Positions 10,173 through 19,149 are shown, numbered from the stretch's first letter. The stretch is 64,000 bases of DNA from Lacinutrix sp. (GCF_029238095.1 NZ_JAQWGS010000026.1:186001-250000); one strand, 5' to 3'. Translations and numbers: made by a program. The notes: generated from the letters alone by a model not told the origin.

Positions 10173-10829
10173 ATGACTAAACAAGAAAAGGTCGATTTTG
10201 TTATAAATACGTTAAATACATTATATCCAGAAATTCCAATTCCGTTAGATCATAAAGATCCTTACACGCTATTAGTAGCTGTATTGCTCTCTGCACAGTG
10301 TACAGATATTCGTGTAAATAAAATTACACCATTACTATTTGCTAAAGCAGATAATCCTTATGATATGATAAAAATGAGCGTTGAAGAGATTAAAGACATT
10401 ATTAGACCTTGCGGCTTATCACCAATGAAAAGTAAAGGCATTTACGGATTGTCTCATATTCTTATTGATAAATACAATGGCGAAGTACCACAAAGTTTTA
10501 AAGCTTTAGAAGCTTTACCAGCTGTTGGACACAAAACTGCAAGTGTAGTGATGTCTCAAGCCTTTGGTGTACCTGCTTTTCCGGTAGATACACACATACA
10601 CAGATTAATGTACAGATGGAATTTAACAAACGGAAAAAATGTTACACAAACAGAAAAAGATGCTAAACGCTTATTCCCAAAAGAAACGTGGAACGATTTA
10701 CATCTTCAAATTATTTGGTATGGTAGAGAATACTCTCCTGCTAGAGGTTGGGATCTAGATAAAGACATTATCACAAAAACTATAGGAAGACGTTCTGTTT
10801 TAAAAGCTTACGGGCAATCTAAAAAATAA
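10173..10829 (+). CDS. nth: Endonuclease III-type DNA glycosylase/AP lyase without Fe-S cluster
   Basis: 218 residues. Helix-hairpin-helix segment LPAVGHKTASVV (115-126) with catalytic Lys121, and the catalytic Asp139 in PVDTHIHR, as in Nth. It removes oxidised pyrimidines and cleaves the AP site. In E. coli Nth the C-terminal loop carries four Cys ligands for a 4Fe-4S cluster; here the corresponding end (about 180-218, EYSPARGWDLDKD) has no cysteine at all. The protein is therefore a cluster-less form. It is divergent from bcp, a fitting oxidative-damage pairing. Confidence 0.92.
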   Translation: MTKQEKVDFVINTLNTLYPEIPIPLDHKDPYTLLVAVLLSAQCTDIRVNKITPLLFAKADNPYDMIKMSVEEIKDIIRPCGLSPMKSKGIYGLSHILIDKYNGEVPQSFKALEALPAVGHKTASVVMSQAFGVPAFPVDTHIHRLMYRWNLTNGKNVTQTEKDAKRLFPKETWNDLHLQIIWYGREYSPARGWDLDKDIITKTIGRRSVLKAYGQSKK

Positions 10830-10881
10830 AAATGAACACAATAACGTTGTAATAATTAATACATTATTAAAAATGTAATGC

Positions 10882-11116
10882 ATGAAAAACTAACTTCAAA
10901 TTTTAGCGATTTTCCTAATTATAACGTTATGTATTCCAATTAAAATTGCTCAAGAAATTGAAAACCAGAAGTTACAACTGCAAGAAAATTTAAAGTAAGC
11001 TAAAAAAAGTAGCCTCGTTTATATTTAATGACCCAAAAGAAGCTGCAGCGTTTTACACTTTTTTAAATGCAATCGAAAAAAAAATCCTGATATATATCAG
11101 GATTTTTTCAGTCTAA
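10882..11116 (+). pseudogene. Decayed gene for a small secreted protein
   Basis: From the ATG at 10882 the frame reads MKN-stop-LQILAIFLIITLCIPIKI, a signal-peptide-like start with a TAA at codon 4, then AQEIENQKLQLQENLK and a second stop. After an extra A in the A run near 11002 the next frame continues as VASFIFNDPKEAAAFYTFLN. Two nonsense codons and one frameshift show a gene under no selection. The original was probably about 70 residues, secreted and partly coiled coil. The family was not recognised. The end overlaps a terminator hairpin. Confidence 0.5.
11079..11108. terminator. Bidirectional terminator
   Basis: The palindrome AAAATCCTGATAT / ATATCAGGATTTT has A and T runs on both sides. 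It can end the remnant on the plus strand and the small gene at 11113-11256 on the minus strand. Confidence 0.8.
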
Positions 11117-11256
11117 TTCAGAAGCGCTTCAAACTTCATTTTTTGGTAATTTATAACACTTAAAGCTTTGGAATAATCAAGAATGAAACTTATCGTTTCA
11201 TCCTTAGGGTTCAATTTTTTAATTTTTTTAGAATTTTCAGAGTAAATTTTCGCCAT
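11113..11256 (-). CDS. Conserved 47-residue protein next to ECF sigma factor
   Basis: The reverse strand encodes 47 residues beginning MAKIYSENSKKIKKLNPKDE and ending MKFEALLN. It is basic at the N-terminus and probably all-helical, with no signal peptide or Cys. It lies 57 bp downstream of the sigma factor gene on the same strand and ends one base before a terminator. I recall similar short proteins at this place in other flavobacteria, so it is probably a true gene. Function unknown; a partner of the sigma factor is a guess. Confidence 0.65.
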   Translation of the reverse strand: MAKIYSENSKKIKKLNPKDETISFILDYSKALSVINYQKMKFEALLN

Positions 11257-11313
11257 GTATTTGTTTGTTTGTTCAAATAGATAACGTAAAATTTATTCTA
11301 ATATTGTGTACTG

Positions 11314-11904
11314 TTAATTTGTTAAAATAATATTGTGTTTTTCTATAACCTTTCTCATGTTTATTAAAGCATATCGCATACGTCCTAAAGCTGTGTTTAT
11401 ACTAACACCAGTACGCTCAGAGATTTCTTTAAAACTCATATCTTGATACATACGCATCATTAAAACTTCTTTTTGGTCATCTGGCAACTCTTCAATTAAA
11501 CGCCTTACATCAGTTTCGACTTGATCTTTAATAAGTGCTTTTTCAGCATTTAAACTGGTATCGCTTAACACAGAAAAAATACTAAACTCACCAGTATTAT
11601 CAAACTTAGGCATACGGTTATTTTTTCTAAAATGATCAATAACCAAATTGTGAGCAATACGCATAACCCAAGGTAAAAACTTACCTTCTTCGTTATACTT
11701 TCCTCTTTTTAGGGTACGAATAACCTTTATAAAAGTATCTTGAAAAACATCTTCGGCAATATCTCTATCATAAACTTTCGAATAGATAAAACTATAAACG
11801 CGCTGTTTATGTCTTTTTATTAAAATTTCTAGAGAAAATTCATCACCTTCAATATAACTACTTACAAGAGTAGCATCAGATATAAGTTCTTTTCGCATAA
11901 TCAT
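11314..11904 (-). CDS. RNA polymerase sigma factor, sigma-70 family (ECF type)
   Basis: 196 residues (194 from the second ATG at 11898, the likelier start). Sigma region 2 spans about 25-95 (RVYSFIYSKVYDRDIAEDVF and LPWVMRIAHNLVIDHFRK), region 4 about 135-185 with a helix-turn-helix in SFKEISERTGVSINTALGRM. No anti-sigma gene is next to it; only the 47-residue gene follows. It is divergent from uvrA. This ECF type is widespread in flavobacteria; its regulon cannot be read from the window. Confidence 0.93.
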   Translation of the reverse strand: MIMRKELISDATLVSSYIEGDEFSLEILIKRHKQRVYSFIYSKVYDRDIAEDVFQDTFIKVIRTLKRGKYNEEGKFLPWVMRIAHNLVIDHFRKNNRMPKFDNTGEFSIFSVLSDTSLNAEKALIKDQVETDVRRLIEELPDDQKEVLMMRMYQDMSFKEISERTGVSINTALGRMRYALINMRKVIEKHNIILTN

Positions 11905-12099
11905 TACTTTTAATTGCAGAAGTTAAGCGTCTACAATGGAGTTAATAAATTTAAAAGTAATATTATGTTATAGGCTTGTGAATTAGTTTATTTATAATGA
12001 GTTAAATATAACAACAATCATTCCGAAAAAACAAAAAAAATTTAAACTTTTAACATTTTATTACACAATAAACTTTTTTATAAGCTCCTTTTTAAGTGT

Positions 12100-12107
12100 T
12101 ATCTTTG
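12100..12107 (+). promoter_or_regulatory. uvrA promoter -7 element
   Basis: TATCTTTG matches TAnnTTTG, 25 bp before the uvrA ATG. Confidence 0.6.
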
Positions 12108-12132
12108 TATTCTTTTTATATTATAAACACTT

Positions 12133-14919
12133 ATGAACACTAAGCTTTCCGAAGTAAACCCAAAACATAATATTATTATAAAAGGTGCAAAATTGCACAA
12201 CTTAAAAAATATTGATGTAGTAATTCCAAGAAATAAATTGGTAGTTATTACAGGTTTATCTGGCTCTGGAAAGTCTAGTTTGGCATTCGATACGTTGTAT
12301 GCCGAAGGCCAAAGACGCTATGTAGAAAGCCTATCTAGTTATGCAAGACAATTTTTAGGTCGATTAAATAAGCCTAAAGTAGATTACATAAAAGGTATTG
12401 CTCCTGCTATTGCTATAGAGCAAAAAGTAAATTCTACAAATCCTCGCTCAACAGTTGGTACTACTACAGAAATATACGATTATTTAAAATTATTATTTGC
12501 CAGAATTGGCAAAACCTATTCTCCTATTTCTGGTCAAGAAGTAAAAAAAGATAGTGTAACAGACGTTTTAAATTATGTAAAATCTTTAGCTAAAGGACAA
12601 AAACTCCTCCTCCTCGCTCCTATTCATCTTGAAGATGGACGAGAAATGAGTGATAAGCTTAAAGCTCTAAATGCACAAGGTTATGCTAGAATAAAAGCCA
12701 ATGGAGATATTATTCGTCTAGATAAAGTTGAAGGTATTACAAAAAAAACGAAAGATCTTTTTTTAGTTGTAGATAGAATTGTTGTAAAAGACGACGAGGA
12801 TTTTTATAACAGATTAGCAGATGCTATACAAACTGCTTTTTTTGAAGGTAAAGGCGAATGTTTTATAGAAAGTTTAGATGATAACCATTTACGACAATTT
12901 TCTAATAAATTCGAGTTAGATGGTATTACTTTTCTAGAACCTAATGTACATTTATTTAGTTTTAATAATCCTTATGGCGCTTGCCCTAAATGTGAAGGTT
13001 ATGGTGATGTTATTGGTATTGACGATGATTTAGTAATCCCAAACACCGCATTATCGGTTTACGAAAATGCTATTTTTCCTTGGAGAGGCGAAAGTATGAG
13101 CTGGTATCGCGATCAATTAGTTAATAACTCTCATAAATTCGATTTCCCAATTCATAAACCGTATTTTCAACTCAAGCAAAAAGATAAAGACTTAATTTGG
13201 AATGGAAACCAATATTTTGAAGGTTTAAACTCCTTTTTTACAGAGCTAGAAAGTAAAGCCTATAAAATTCAAAATAGAGTAATGCTATCGCGTTACAGAG
13301 GTAAAACAAAATGCAAAATTTGTAAAGGTAAACGTTTAAGACCAGAAGCAAATTATGTAAAAATTAATAATGCTACATTAACAGATTTAGTAGAAATGCC
13401 TCTAGATAAACTAGCCACTTTCTTTAAAGAGTTAACATTAAATGATAACGATACAACCATTGCTAAAAGACTTTTAAAAGAAATTGAAAACAGGCTCGCT
13501 TTTCTATCTAATGTAGGATTAGATTACTTAACACTTAACAGAAAATCTAATACGCTTTCTGGTGGAGAAAGTCAGCGTATAAACTTAGCAACATCATTAG
13601 GTAGTAGTCTTGTAGGCTCTATGTATATTCTCGACGAACCAAGTATTGGCTTACATCCAAAGGATACCGAAAAACTTATTTTAGTTTTAAAAGCTTTGCG
13701 CGATTTAGGTAACACAGTTATTGTTGTAGAACATGATGAAGACATCATGAAAGAAGCAGACGAAATTATTGACATTGGTCCAGAAGCAGGAACTTTTGGT
13801 GGCCATGTTGTAGCTACAGGAACTTTTAAAGACATTTTATCTTCTAGTTCTTTAACTGCTCAATATTTAAATGAAACACTTAAAATTGAAGTTCCAAAAA
13901 AACGACGTAATTCAAAATACAATATTGAAATACAAGGCGCTCGCGAAAACAATTTAAAAAATATAGATGTTAGCTTTCCTTTAGGCATGCTAACAGTGGT
14001 AACAGGTGTTTCAGGAAGTGGAAAAAGTACTTTAGTTAAAAAAATAGTATTTCCAGCTCTTCAAAAAAAGCTCACTGGCTTTGGAGATAAACCAGGACAA
14101 TTTTCAGAGTTAAAAGGAAATTATAGTAATGTAAAGCATATTGAGTTTGTAGACCAAAACCCAATAGGTCGTTCGTCTCGCTCCAATCCTGTAACTTACA
14201 TAAAGGCTTACGATGATATTAGAGCGCTTTTTAGTAAGCAAAAACTAAGTACTATTAGAAACTATGCTGCAAAACATTTTAGCTTTAATGTAGATGGTGG
14301 ACGCTGTGAAACCTGTAAAGGTGAAGGAGAAGTAACTATTGAAATGCAATTTATGGCAGATGTACATTTAGAATGTGAAACTTGTAAAGGCAAGCGTTTT
14401 AAAAAGGAAGTACTCGAAGTTACTTTTGCAGATAAGAATATAGACGATATTCTAAATATGACAATTGATGATGCCATTTCCTTTTTTGAAGCCAATCATG
14501 TTACTAAAATTAAAAATAAATTACAACCCTTACAAGATGTAGGTTTAGGTTATGTAACACTTGGACAAAGCTCTTCAACACTTTCAGGTGGTGAGGCACA
14601 GCGTATTAAATTAGCTTCGTTTTTAGGAAAAGGAAATACCAAAGAAACAGCTTTGTTTATTTTTGATGAACCTACAACTGGTTTACACTTTCACGATATT
14701 AAAAAACTTTTAAAATCTTTTAATGCTTTAATAGAAAAAGGCCATTCTATAATTGTGGTTGAACATAATCTAGAACTTATAAAATGTGCAGATTATGTTA
14801 TAGATTTAGGACCAACTGGTGGCGAACATGGTGGACAACTAGTGGCTTCTGGCACTCCTGAGGAGCTTGTAAACATAAAAGCCTCGGTAACTGGAAAATA
14901 TTTAAGAGAAAAACTTTAA
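12133..14919 (+). CDS. uvrA: Excinuclease ABC subunit A
   Basis: 928 residues, the usual length. Two ABC ATPase modules: Walker A GLSGSGKS at 41-48 and GVSGSGKS at 625-632, signatures LSGGESQR and LSGGEAQR. It recognises DNA lesions with UvrB in nucleotide excision repair. The second zinc module has its CxxC pairs at 725/728 and 748/751. The first zinc module is unusual: CPKC (284/287) is present but the preceding CxxC pair found in E. coli is replaced by NKFELDG, so the classical four-Cys site is incomplete; CKIC at 394/397 is a separate pair. I recall this as common in Bacteroidetes. Confidence 0.97.
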   Translation: MNTKLSEVNPKHNIIIKGAKLHNLKNIDVVIPRNKLVVITGLSGSGKSSLAFDTLYAEGQRRYVESLSSYARQFLGRLNKPKVDYIKGIAPAIAIEQKVNSTNPRSTVGTTTEIYDYLKLLFARIGKTYSPISGQEVKKDSVTDVLNYVKSLAKGQKLLLLAPIHLEDGREMSDKLKALNAQGYARIKANGDIIRLDKVEGITKKTKDLFLVVDRIVVKDDEDFYNRLADAIQTAFFEGKGECFIESLDDNHLRQFSNKFELDGITFLEPNVHLFSFNNPYGACPKCEGYGDVIGIDDDLVIPNTALSVYENAIFPWRGESMSWYRDQLVNNSHKFDFPIHKPYFQLKQKDKDLIWNGNQYFEGLNSFFTELESKAYKIQNRVMLSRYRGKTKCKICKGKRLRPEANYVKINNATLTDLVEMPLDKLATFFKELTLNDNDTTIAKRLLKEIENRLAFLSNVGLDYLTLNRKSNTLSGGESQRINLATSLGSSLVGSMYILDEPSIGLHPKDTEKLILVLKALRDLGNTVIVVEHDEDIMKEADEIIDIGPEAGTFGGHVVATGTFKDILSSSSLTAQYLNETLKIEVPKKRRNSKYNIEIQGARENNLKNIDVSFPLGMLTVVTGVSGSGKSTLVKKIVFPALQKKLTGFGDKPGQFSELKGNYSNVKHIEFVDQNPIGRSSRSNPVTYIKAYDDIRALFSKQKLSTIRNYAAKHFSFNVDGGRCETCKGEGEVTIEMQFMADVHLECETCKGKRFKKEVLEVTFADKNIDDILNMTIDDAISFFEANHVTKIKNKLQPLQDVGLGYVTLGQSSSTLSGGEAQRIKLASFLGKGNTKETALFIFDEPTTGLHFHDIKKLLKSFNALIEKGHSIIVVEHNLELIKCADYVIDLGPTGGEHGGQLVASGTPEELVNIKASVTGKYLREKL

Positions 14920-14960
14920 AAAAATTATCGCCAATATTTATTATTTTTTAAAATTCAGTT

Positions 14961-15681
14961 TTAGTAAAACATAAAAGATATCATTCCTAGTGCAATTAAA
15001 GCTATAGGCAAAACCATAGATAGAAATACAAACGTTATTATTCCGCTTTTTATTAAACTCAAAAACCAGCCTTGTTCATAAAAACGTTTTAAAGCAATGT
15101 AGAGATAAATAAATGTAGATAGAATTATTAAAAAATCTATCCAACCTGGAACATCTATTATAAAATCTGCAATTAGTAGTGCATTAAAAACTATAAATAA
15201 AAATGCGAAAAAATAAAATGTAAATACTAAATGATAGGCATAGCGACCTTTTCTCCAATAGAACACTTTTAGTAATAAAGCAAAAATTGGTAATAATACA
15301 AACAATGCAATTGGTGTTGCATCCAACATAGATTTTAAAACCGTTCCTAAATCTTGTTCTTTGTAAAATTTTAAAATTTGGGAATACCAAACCTTTGAAA
15401 ACCAACCAGCATCCGCATTCATTCCCATGGCTTTATACACTTCCTCTATAGGAGCTTGAATTAGCAACAAAGAATCAATTGCTTTTGTATTAAAATCGAA
15501 AGATAAATTCTTATTGTTTTCTGTGTTATTTATAATAGAGTCTAAGCTTTTATTTGCACTTCCTGCAAGCAATTTAGAGTCTTTAAAAGTGTTTTTTCAG
15601 CTCCTGCTTAGCAACAGAGTCCAACTCCATTTGATTAACTTCGTTTACAATTTTAAGGAATTGAATGCTAAAAAGAAAATT
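14961..15681 (-). pseudogene. DUF3667 membrane protein remnant, truncated and frameshifted
   Basis: The largest open part (14961-15572) has four or five membrane helices in the pattern of the C-terminal half of DUF3667 proteins. Reading upstream, NEVNQMELDSVAKQELKKHF precedes it in another frame and rejoins as KDSKLLAGSANKSL if one T is removed from the TTTT near 15591. The open stretch ends at a stop at 15682-15684, ten bases from the DEAD-box gene, and the N-terminal zinc-ribbon and first helices of the family are missing. So the gene has lost its 5' end and also carries a frameshift. Confidence 0.65.
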
Positions 15682-15690
15682 TTAAGAATT

Positions 15691-16305
15691 TTATTTTACT
15701 TTAATAGTTTGCGCACGATACATAAAAGTATCTTCAAAACGTTTTAATCTTGCACTTAATGTTTCAGCAAAAACAAGGTATTGGCATTTATTTATACTCT
15801 CTGGAATACGATTAATAGCAGCAAAGTATAATCCTTTTTCTGCAAATTCTGCATCTTCTAAAATGTATAATTTTAATTGGCTTAAGTCTAAACTATTCAT
15901 TAAATACAACTTGTTTAAGCGTTTTGGTGTTGCTATTAATATATCTTGTCCGTAATAAATTTCTTCACGTTGTTGGTCTAGTGTTTGTTCATCGTAGGCA
16001 GTATATATCCTAATCGTTCTTGGCTTTATAAATTTCTCAAATGCTTCCTTTAGGTTTAGAGCATCGGCTTTTGTTTCTACCAAAATTAAAGCTCTAGGCG
16101 CATCACCTTCAGGTTTACACTTTAATTTCTGCATCACACTAATTATTATAGCTGTGGTTTTTCCTGAGCCTTTACTACCAATACAAAACAAATTAGCTCC
16201 TCCCTTTATAATTGGCAATGCTTTTTTTTGTAATGGTGTTGGTGCTTCAAAATTATTAGTTTCTAAAGCTTCTAAAATTTGTGGATTGAGTTTTTTAAAA
16301 GACAT
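15691..16305 (-). CDS. Single-domain DEAD-box-like protein with degenerate motifs
   Basis: 204 residues covering only the first RecA-like domain. Q-motif-like FEAPTPLQKKALPII (19-33), Walker A GSKGSGKT (43-50) and TPKRL (126-130) are present. Motif II reads ILEDAEF (148-154) instead of LDEAD, and motif III SAT is replaced by FAET (179-182). The second helicase domain is absent. It probably can bind ATP but is unlikely to be a normal helicase. The intact 204-codon frame and clear start argue against recent decay. It may be a regulatory or RNA-binding derivative; what follows it is the DUF3667 remnant. Confidence 0.8.
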   Translation of the reverse strand: MSFKKLNPQILEALETNNFEAPTPLQKKALPIIKGGANLFCIGSKGSGKTTAIIISVMQKLKCKPEGDAPRALILVETKADALNLKEAFEKFIKPRTIRIYTAYDEQTLDQQREEIYYGQDILIATPKRLNKLYLMNSLDLSQLKLYILEDAEFAEKGLYFAAINRIPESINKCQYLVFAETLSARLKRFEDTFMYRAQTIKVK

Positions 16306-16381
16306 ATGAGCTTGCTTACTTTAAGTATAACGCGAAACTACGTGTATTTCTTCGGTTTACAAAACTACATCGTTTTAGTTT

Positions 16382-16397
16382 TGGCATGATGCTTGTA
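16382..16397 (+). promoter_or_regulatory. Sigma-54-like promoter
   Basis: TGGCATGATGCTTGTA matches the sigma-54 consensus TGGCACGRNNNTTGCW at 14 of 16 positions, with the required spacing between GG (-24) and the -12 element, though the -12 GC is GT. It lies 125 bp before the gene at 16522. The leader between contains TTGTTCAATCTT (about 16408-16419) that can pair with AAGATTGACAA (16465-16475). Confidence 0.45.
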
Positions 16398-16521
16398 TTT
16401 ATTTAATTGTTCAATCTTAAAAAACGAATATTATAAAATGAACATGCTAAAATTTTATAGCTAAAAGATTGACAAATAACGAACAGCATGTGACCTTTAT
16501 TAAACAATAAATATAAACACT

Positions 16522-17565
16522 ATGAAACATTTAATCTATTTATTCTCAGCATTACTCTTTACGAGTTTTACTGTTAATGCAGACGACACTAACACCCTAA
16601 ACCATATAGAAACCAATACTGCAAACTCTTACAGAGGTTATGGTAAATCTTTTATTTTTAACGAGCAAGGCATTGAGTTTTCGATTTATGCAGACGGTCA
16701 ATTCGATTTTTACATGCCTAATTATGGACCTAATGTAAATGTATCGATTGGATCTCCAAATGGAAATATTAGTTTTAACTCTGGTTATGATTATGGTGCT
16801 TATGTACAATATGATGAGTTTGGTGCCATAATTCAAATTGAAAACACACCAATTTTTTACGATTATTATGGTAGAATAAGTCAAGCCGGAAATGTAAACA
16901 TTAACTACAATAATAGAGGTTATATTAACAGAGTTGGTGGCTTGTTTGTTCACTACAATAGGTTTAATGTTTTCGATTATTGTACAGGTTATATAAACAT
17001 CTACAACAGAGCCTACGTGTTTAGACCTTGGCACAGATTTTATATTTTACCACCAGTTAACTACTGTGTTGTTTTTAATAGACCTTATAGAAGACATTAC
17101 ACTCCAATTCGTTATAGATACGATAGACCTTATACAAATAACTTTAGACGTACAACTGCTGTTGCTAGCAGAAGAGGAAACACCATTACAAGAAATAGAA
17201 GTTATGCTTCTAGAACAGAAGGAAGAACTCGCGTTGCAACTACAACTAGAACACGTAGCGATGCAACTACTTCTACTCCAAGAACAAGAGGAAACAACGT
17301 TTCAACACCTAGAACGAGAACTAATAGAACTGCTTCTACACCAAGAACAAGAAGTAATACTACTGTTTCTGCACCTAGAACAAGATCAAATACTTCTACT
17401 CCAACAAGGACAAGGACTCAAACAAAAAGAACGATAAAACAAAGTACACCAAAAACAAATAAACGCGTGATAACTAAAAGTAGAACTACTCAATCTAGAG
17501 CATCTAGACCAGTTTCAAACTCTACAAAACGCAAATCTACATCAAACAGATCTAGTCGTAGATAA
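16522..17565 (+). CDS. Secreted protein with Arg/Thr/Ser-rich repetitive tail
   Basis: 347 residues. Signal peptide 1-20 (ending FTVNA). Residues about 30-165 form a Tyr/Asn/Gly-rich beta-type domain (YADGQFDFYMPNYGPNVNVS). From about 195 to the end the chain is low-complexity and very basic, with irregular repeats of TPRTRSN and TRTRT-like units. The mature protein would be strongly cationic in the periplasm or on the surface, where it could bind nucleic acid, LPS or other anionic polymers (inference). The family of the N-terminal domain was not recognised. Other-frame ORFs across the repeats are shadows. Confidence 0.8.
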   Translation: MKHLIYLFSALLFTSFTVNADDTNTLNHIETNTANSYRGYGKSFIFNEQGIEFSIYADGQFDFYMPNYGPNVNVSIGSPNGNISFNSGYDYGAYVQYDEFGAIIQIENTPIFYDYYGRISQAGNVNINYNNRGYINRVGGLFVHYNRFNVFDYCTGYINIYNRAYVFRPWHRFYILPPVNYCVVFNRPYRRHYTPIRYRYDRPYTNNFRRTTAVASRRGNTITRNRSYASRTEGRTRVATTTRTRSDATTSTPRTRGNNVSTPRTRTNRTASTPRTRSNTTVSAPRTRSNTSTPTRTRTQTKRTIKQSTPKTNKRVITKSRTTQSRASRPVSNSTKRKSTSNRSSRR

Positions 17566-17584
17566 ATAAATTAAGTGGTTAATT

Positions 17585-17633
17585 AATAAATCCTGTAACT
17601 TGTCTTTAAAAAGCAAGTACAGGATTTATTTTT
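17585..17633 (+). terminator. Terminator after the repetitive-tail gene
   Basis: AATAAATCCTGTAACTTG (17585-17602) pairs with CAAGTACAGGATTTATT (17614-17630) with one bulge, then Ts. Confidence 0.8.
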
Positions 17634-17674
17634 GGAGGTTAACTTATCTCAGAATCCAAGCCTTTTAAATAACA

Positions 17675-19129
17675 TTATCGTTTTAGATACTTGTTAAGAA
17701 TAGCGTTTACGTCTTTGGAAAAATTAAAACGATACACCACAACACCATAGATAACCACAACAATTATAGATTTTATTGCCATATTTAGTATGGGATGCCA
17801 ATTAAATTCCCAAAAGTAAAAACTAAATGAAAGTATCGTTATTAAAGACAATACATATAAAGTAGATTTAGAAAATGGATGCATTTTAAATTGCTTGTTT
17901 ACATACCAAATTTTTAAACTTCCATATAAAAACAAGGCAATAAATGAAGCAATTGCTGCTCCATTAATATCGTAAATTGGAATTAAAATATAATTAAGCA
18001 TTACATCAACAAAAATGATTAAAACACCAAATAAAAGAATGATTCTATAATAATTAGAATTAAAAATGATTGAATTATTGATACCTAGCAAACTGTCTAT
18101 TAATTTAACAACTGAAATAATAATAACAACAAACAACGCTTGACTATATTCAACTTGCATTAAAGCATATAACTGGTTAATATTTACTACAATTAAAACA
18201 AATAGCAAACCACTTACTATTACTAAATTCAACGAAGATTTTTTATATAATACTGAAAGCGATACATTATCGTGTTCGTTTAAAAATTTTGCTGTTAAAG
18301 GATACGTAATTTGATGCATAGCTCTAGCTGGAACAGCAATTACAATAGCAATATATACAGCAACATTATAATAGGCAATATTTTCTATCTCTATAAGTTT
18401 ACCTAGCATAAATTTGTCTAGATCTAACATAAACATAGCAACAGAACCTGCTATAATTATTAATACACTATACTTTAAAACTGAAAACACCTCAAAATTA
18501 AATTTAAAATCTAATTTGGGAAATCTTAAACTAAAAGCATAAAGCTTCATTATCAGCATTCTTAACACATAAACTATTGCAATTGCAATAATAAATTGTT
18601 CTACATTTAAAAGTTGATAATACAAAGCGAACAGTAGAATCAAAATACAAAAACGATGAAACACTTCTTTCATGATGTTACCAAAAACACTTTTGTAATG
18701 TATTTTACTCCAAGCAAAAAACACCTCAAAATAAGCCATTGCAACAGCTATAATATAAATCAAATATGTATAATCTTTAATAATCGTATTTTCAGTAGAT
18801 AACCAGTTACTGATAGTTTCATAACCAAAAATGCCAATTAAACCTATAGGTATTATAGCTATTAAAGGTAAAAACAACATTAATGTTAAAAAGCTATTTT
18901 GCTGATTTTTAGTTTTATAAGAGGTATAAAACTTAACTAAAGTATTACTTACACCAAACATAAAAAATGGCATCATTACATTGGCTGTAGAGAGCAAGAA
19001 ACCTACTAAACCGTAATACGCGTCTGTTAAAAAATTAGTGTATAGAAAAAGTGTGTTTATTGCACCTATTGCAAAACCAATAAAGGTTGTGATAGTATTT
19101 TGAATAGATTGTTTTATTACAATTCCCAT
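17675..19129 (-). CDS. Polysaccharide flippase (MATE/MOP superfamily, Wzx-like)
   Basis: 484 residues with about 14 membrane helices, the usual number for oligosaccharide flippases that move lipid-linked glycans across the inner membrane. It begins MGIVIKQSIQNTITTFIG, the common amphipathic start of these proteins. It is the last gene of a four-gene minus-strand operon (DUF4834, YfhO, GT4, flippase) with gaps of 20-31 bp, which supports a role in export of a surface glycan or glycolipid. Confidence 0.88.
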   Translation of the reverse strand: MGIVIKQSIQNTITTFIGFAIGAINTLFLYTNFLTDAYYGLVGFLLSTANVMMPFFMFGVSNTLVKFYTSYKTKNQQNSFLTLMLFLPLIAIIPIGLIGIFGYETISNWLSTENTIIKDYTYLIYIIAVAMAYFEVFFAWSKIHYKSVFGNIMKEVFHRFCILILLFALYYQLLNVEQFIIAIAIVYVLRMLIMKLYAFSLRFPKLDFKFNFEVFSVLKYSVLIIIAGSVAMFMLDLDKFMLGKLIEIENIAYYNVAVYIAIVIAVPARAMHQITYPLTAKFLNEHDNVSLSVLYKKSSLNLVIVSGLLFVLIVVNINQLYALMQVEYSQALFVVIIISVVKLIDSLLGINNSIIFNSNYYRIILLFGVLIIFVDVMLNYILIPIYDINGAAIASFIALFLYGSLKIWYVNKQFKMHPFSKSTLYVLSLITILSFSFYFWEFNWHPILNMAIKSIIVVVIYGVVVYRFNFSKDVNAILNKYLKR

Positions 19130-19149
19130 AAATTTAAAACGCCTTGACT

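Noticed and set aside
16597-17437. Open frames on both strands across the repetitive-tail gene (16597-17034 minus, 17066-17437 plus)
   Set aside because: They are shadows caused by the biased composition; the plus frame at 16522 has the signal peptide and start.
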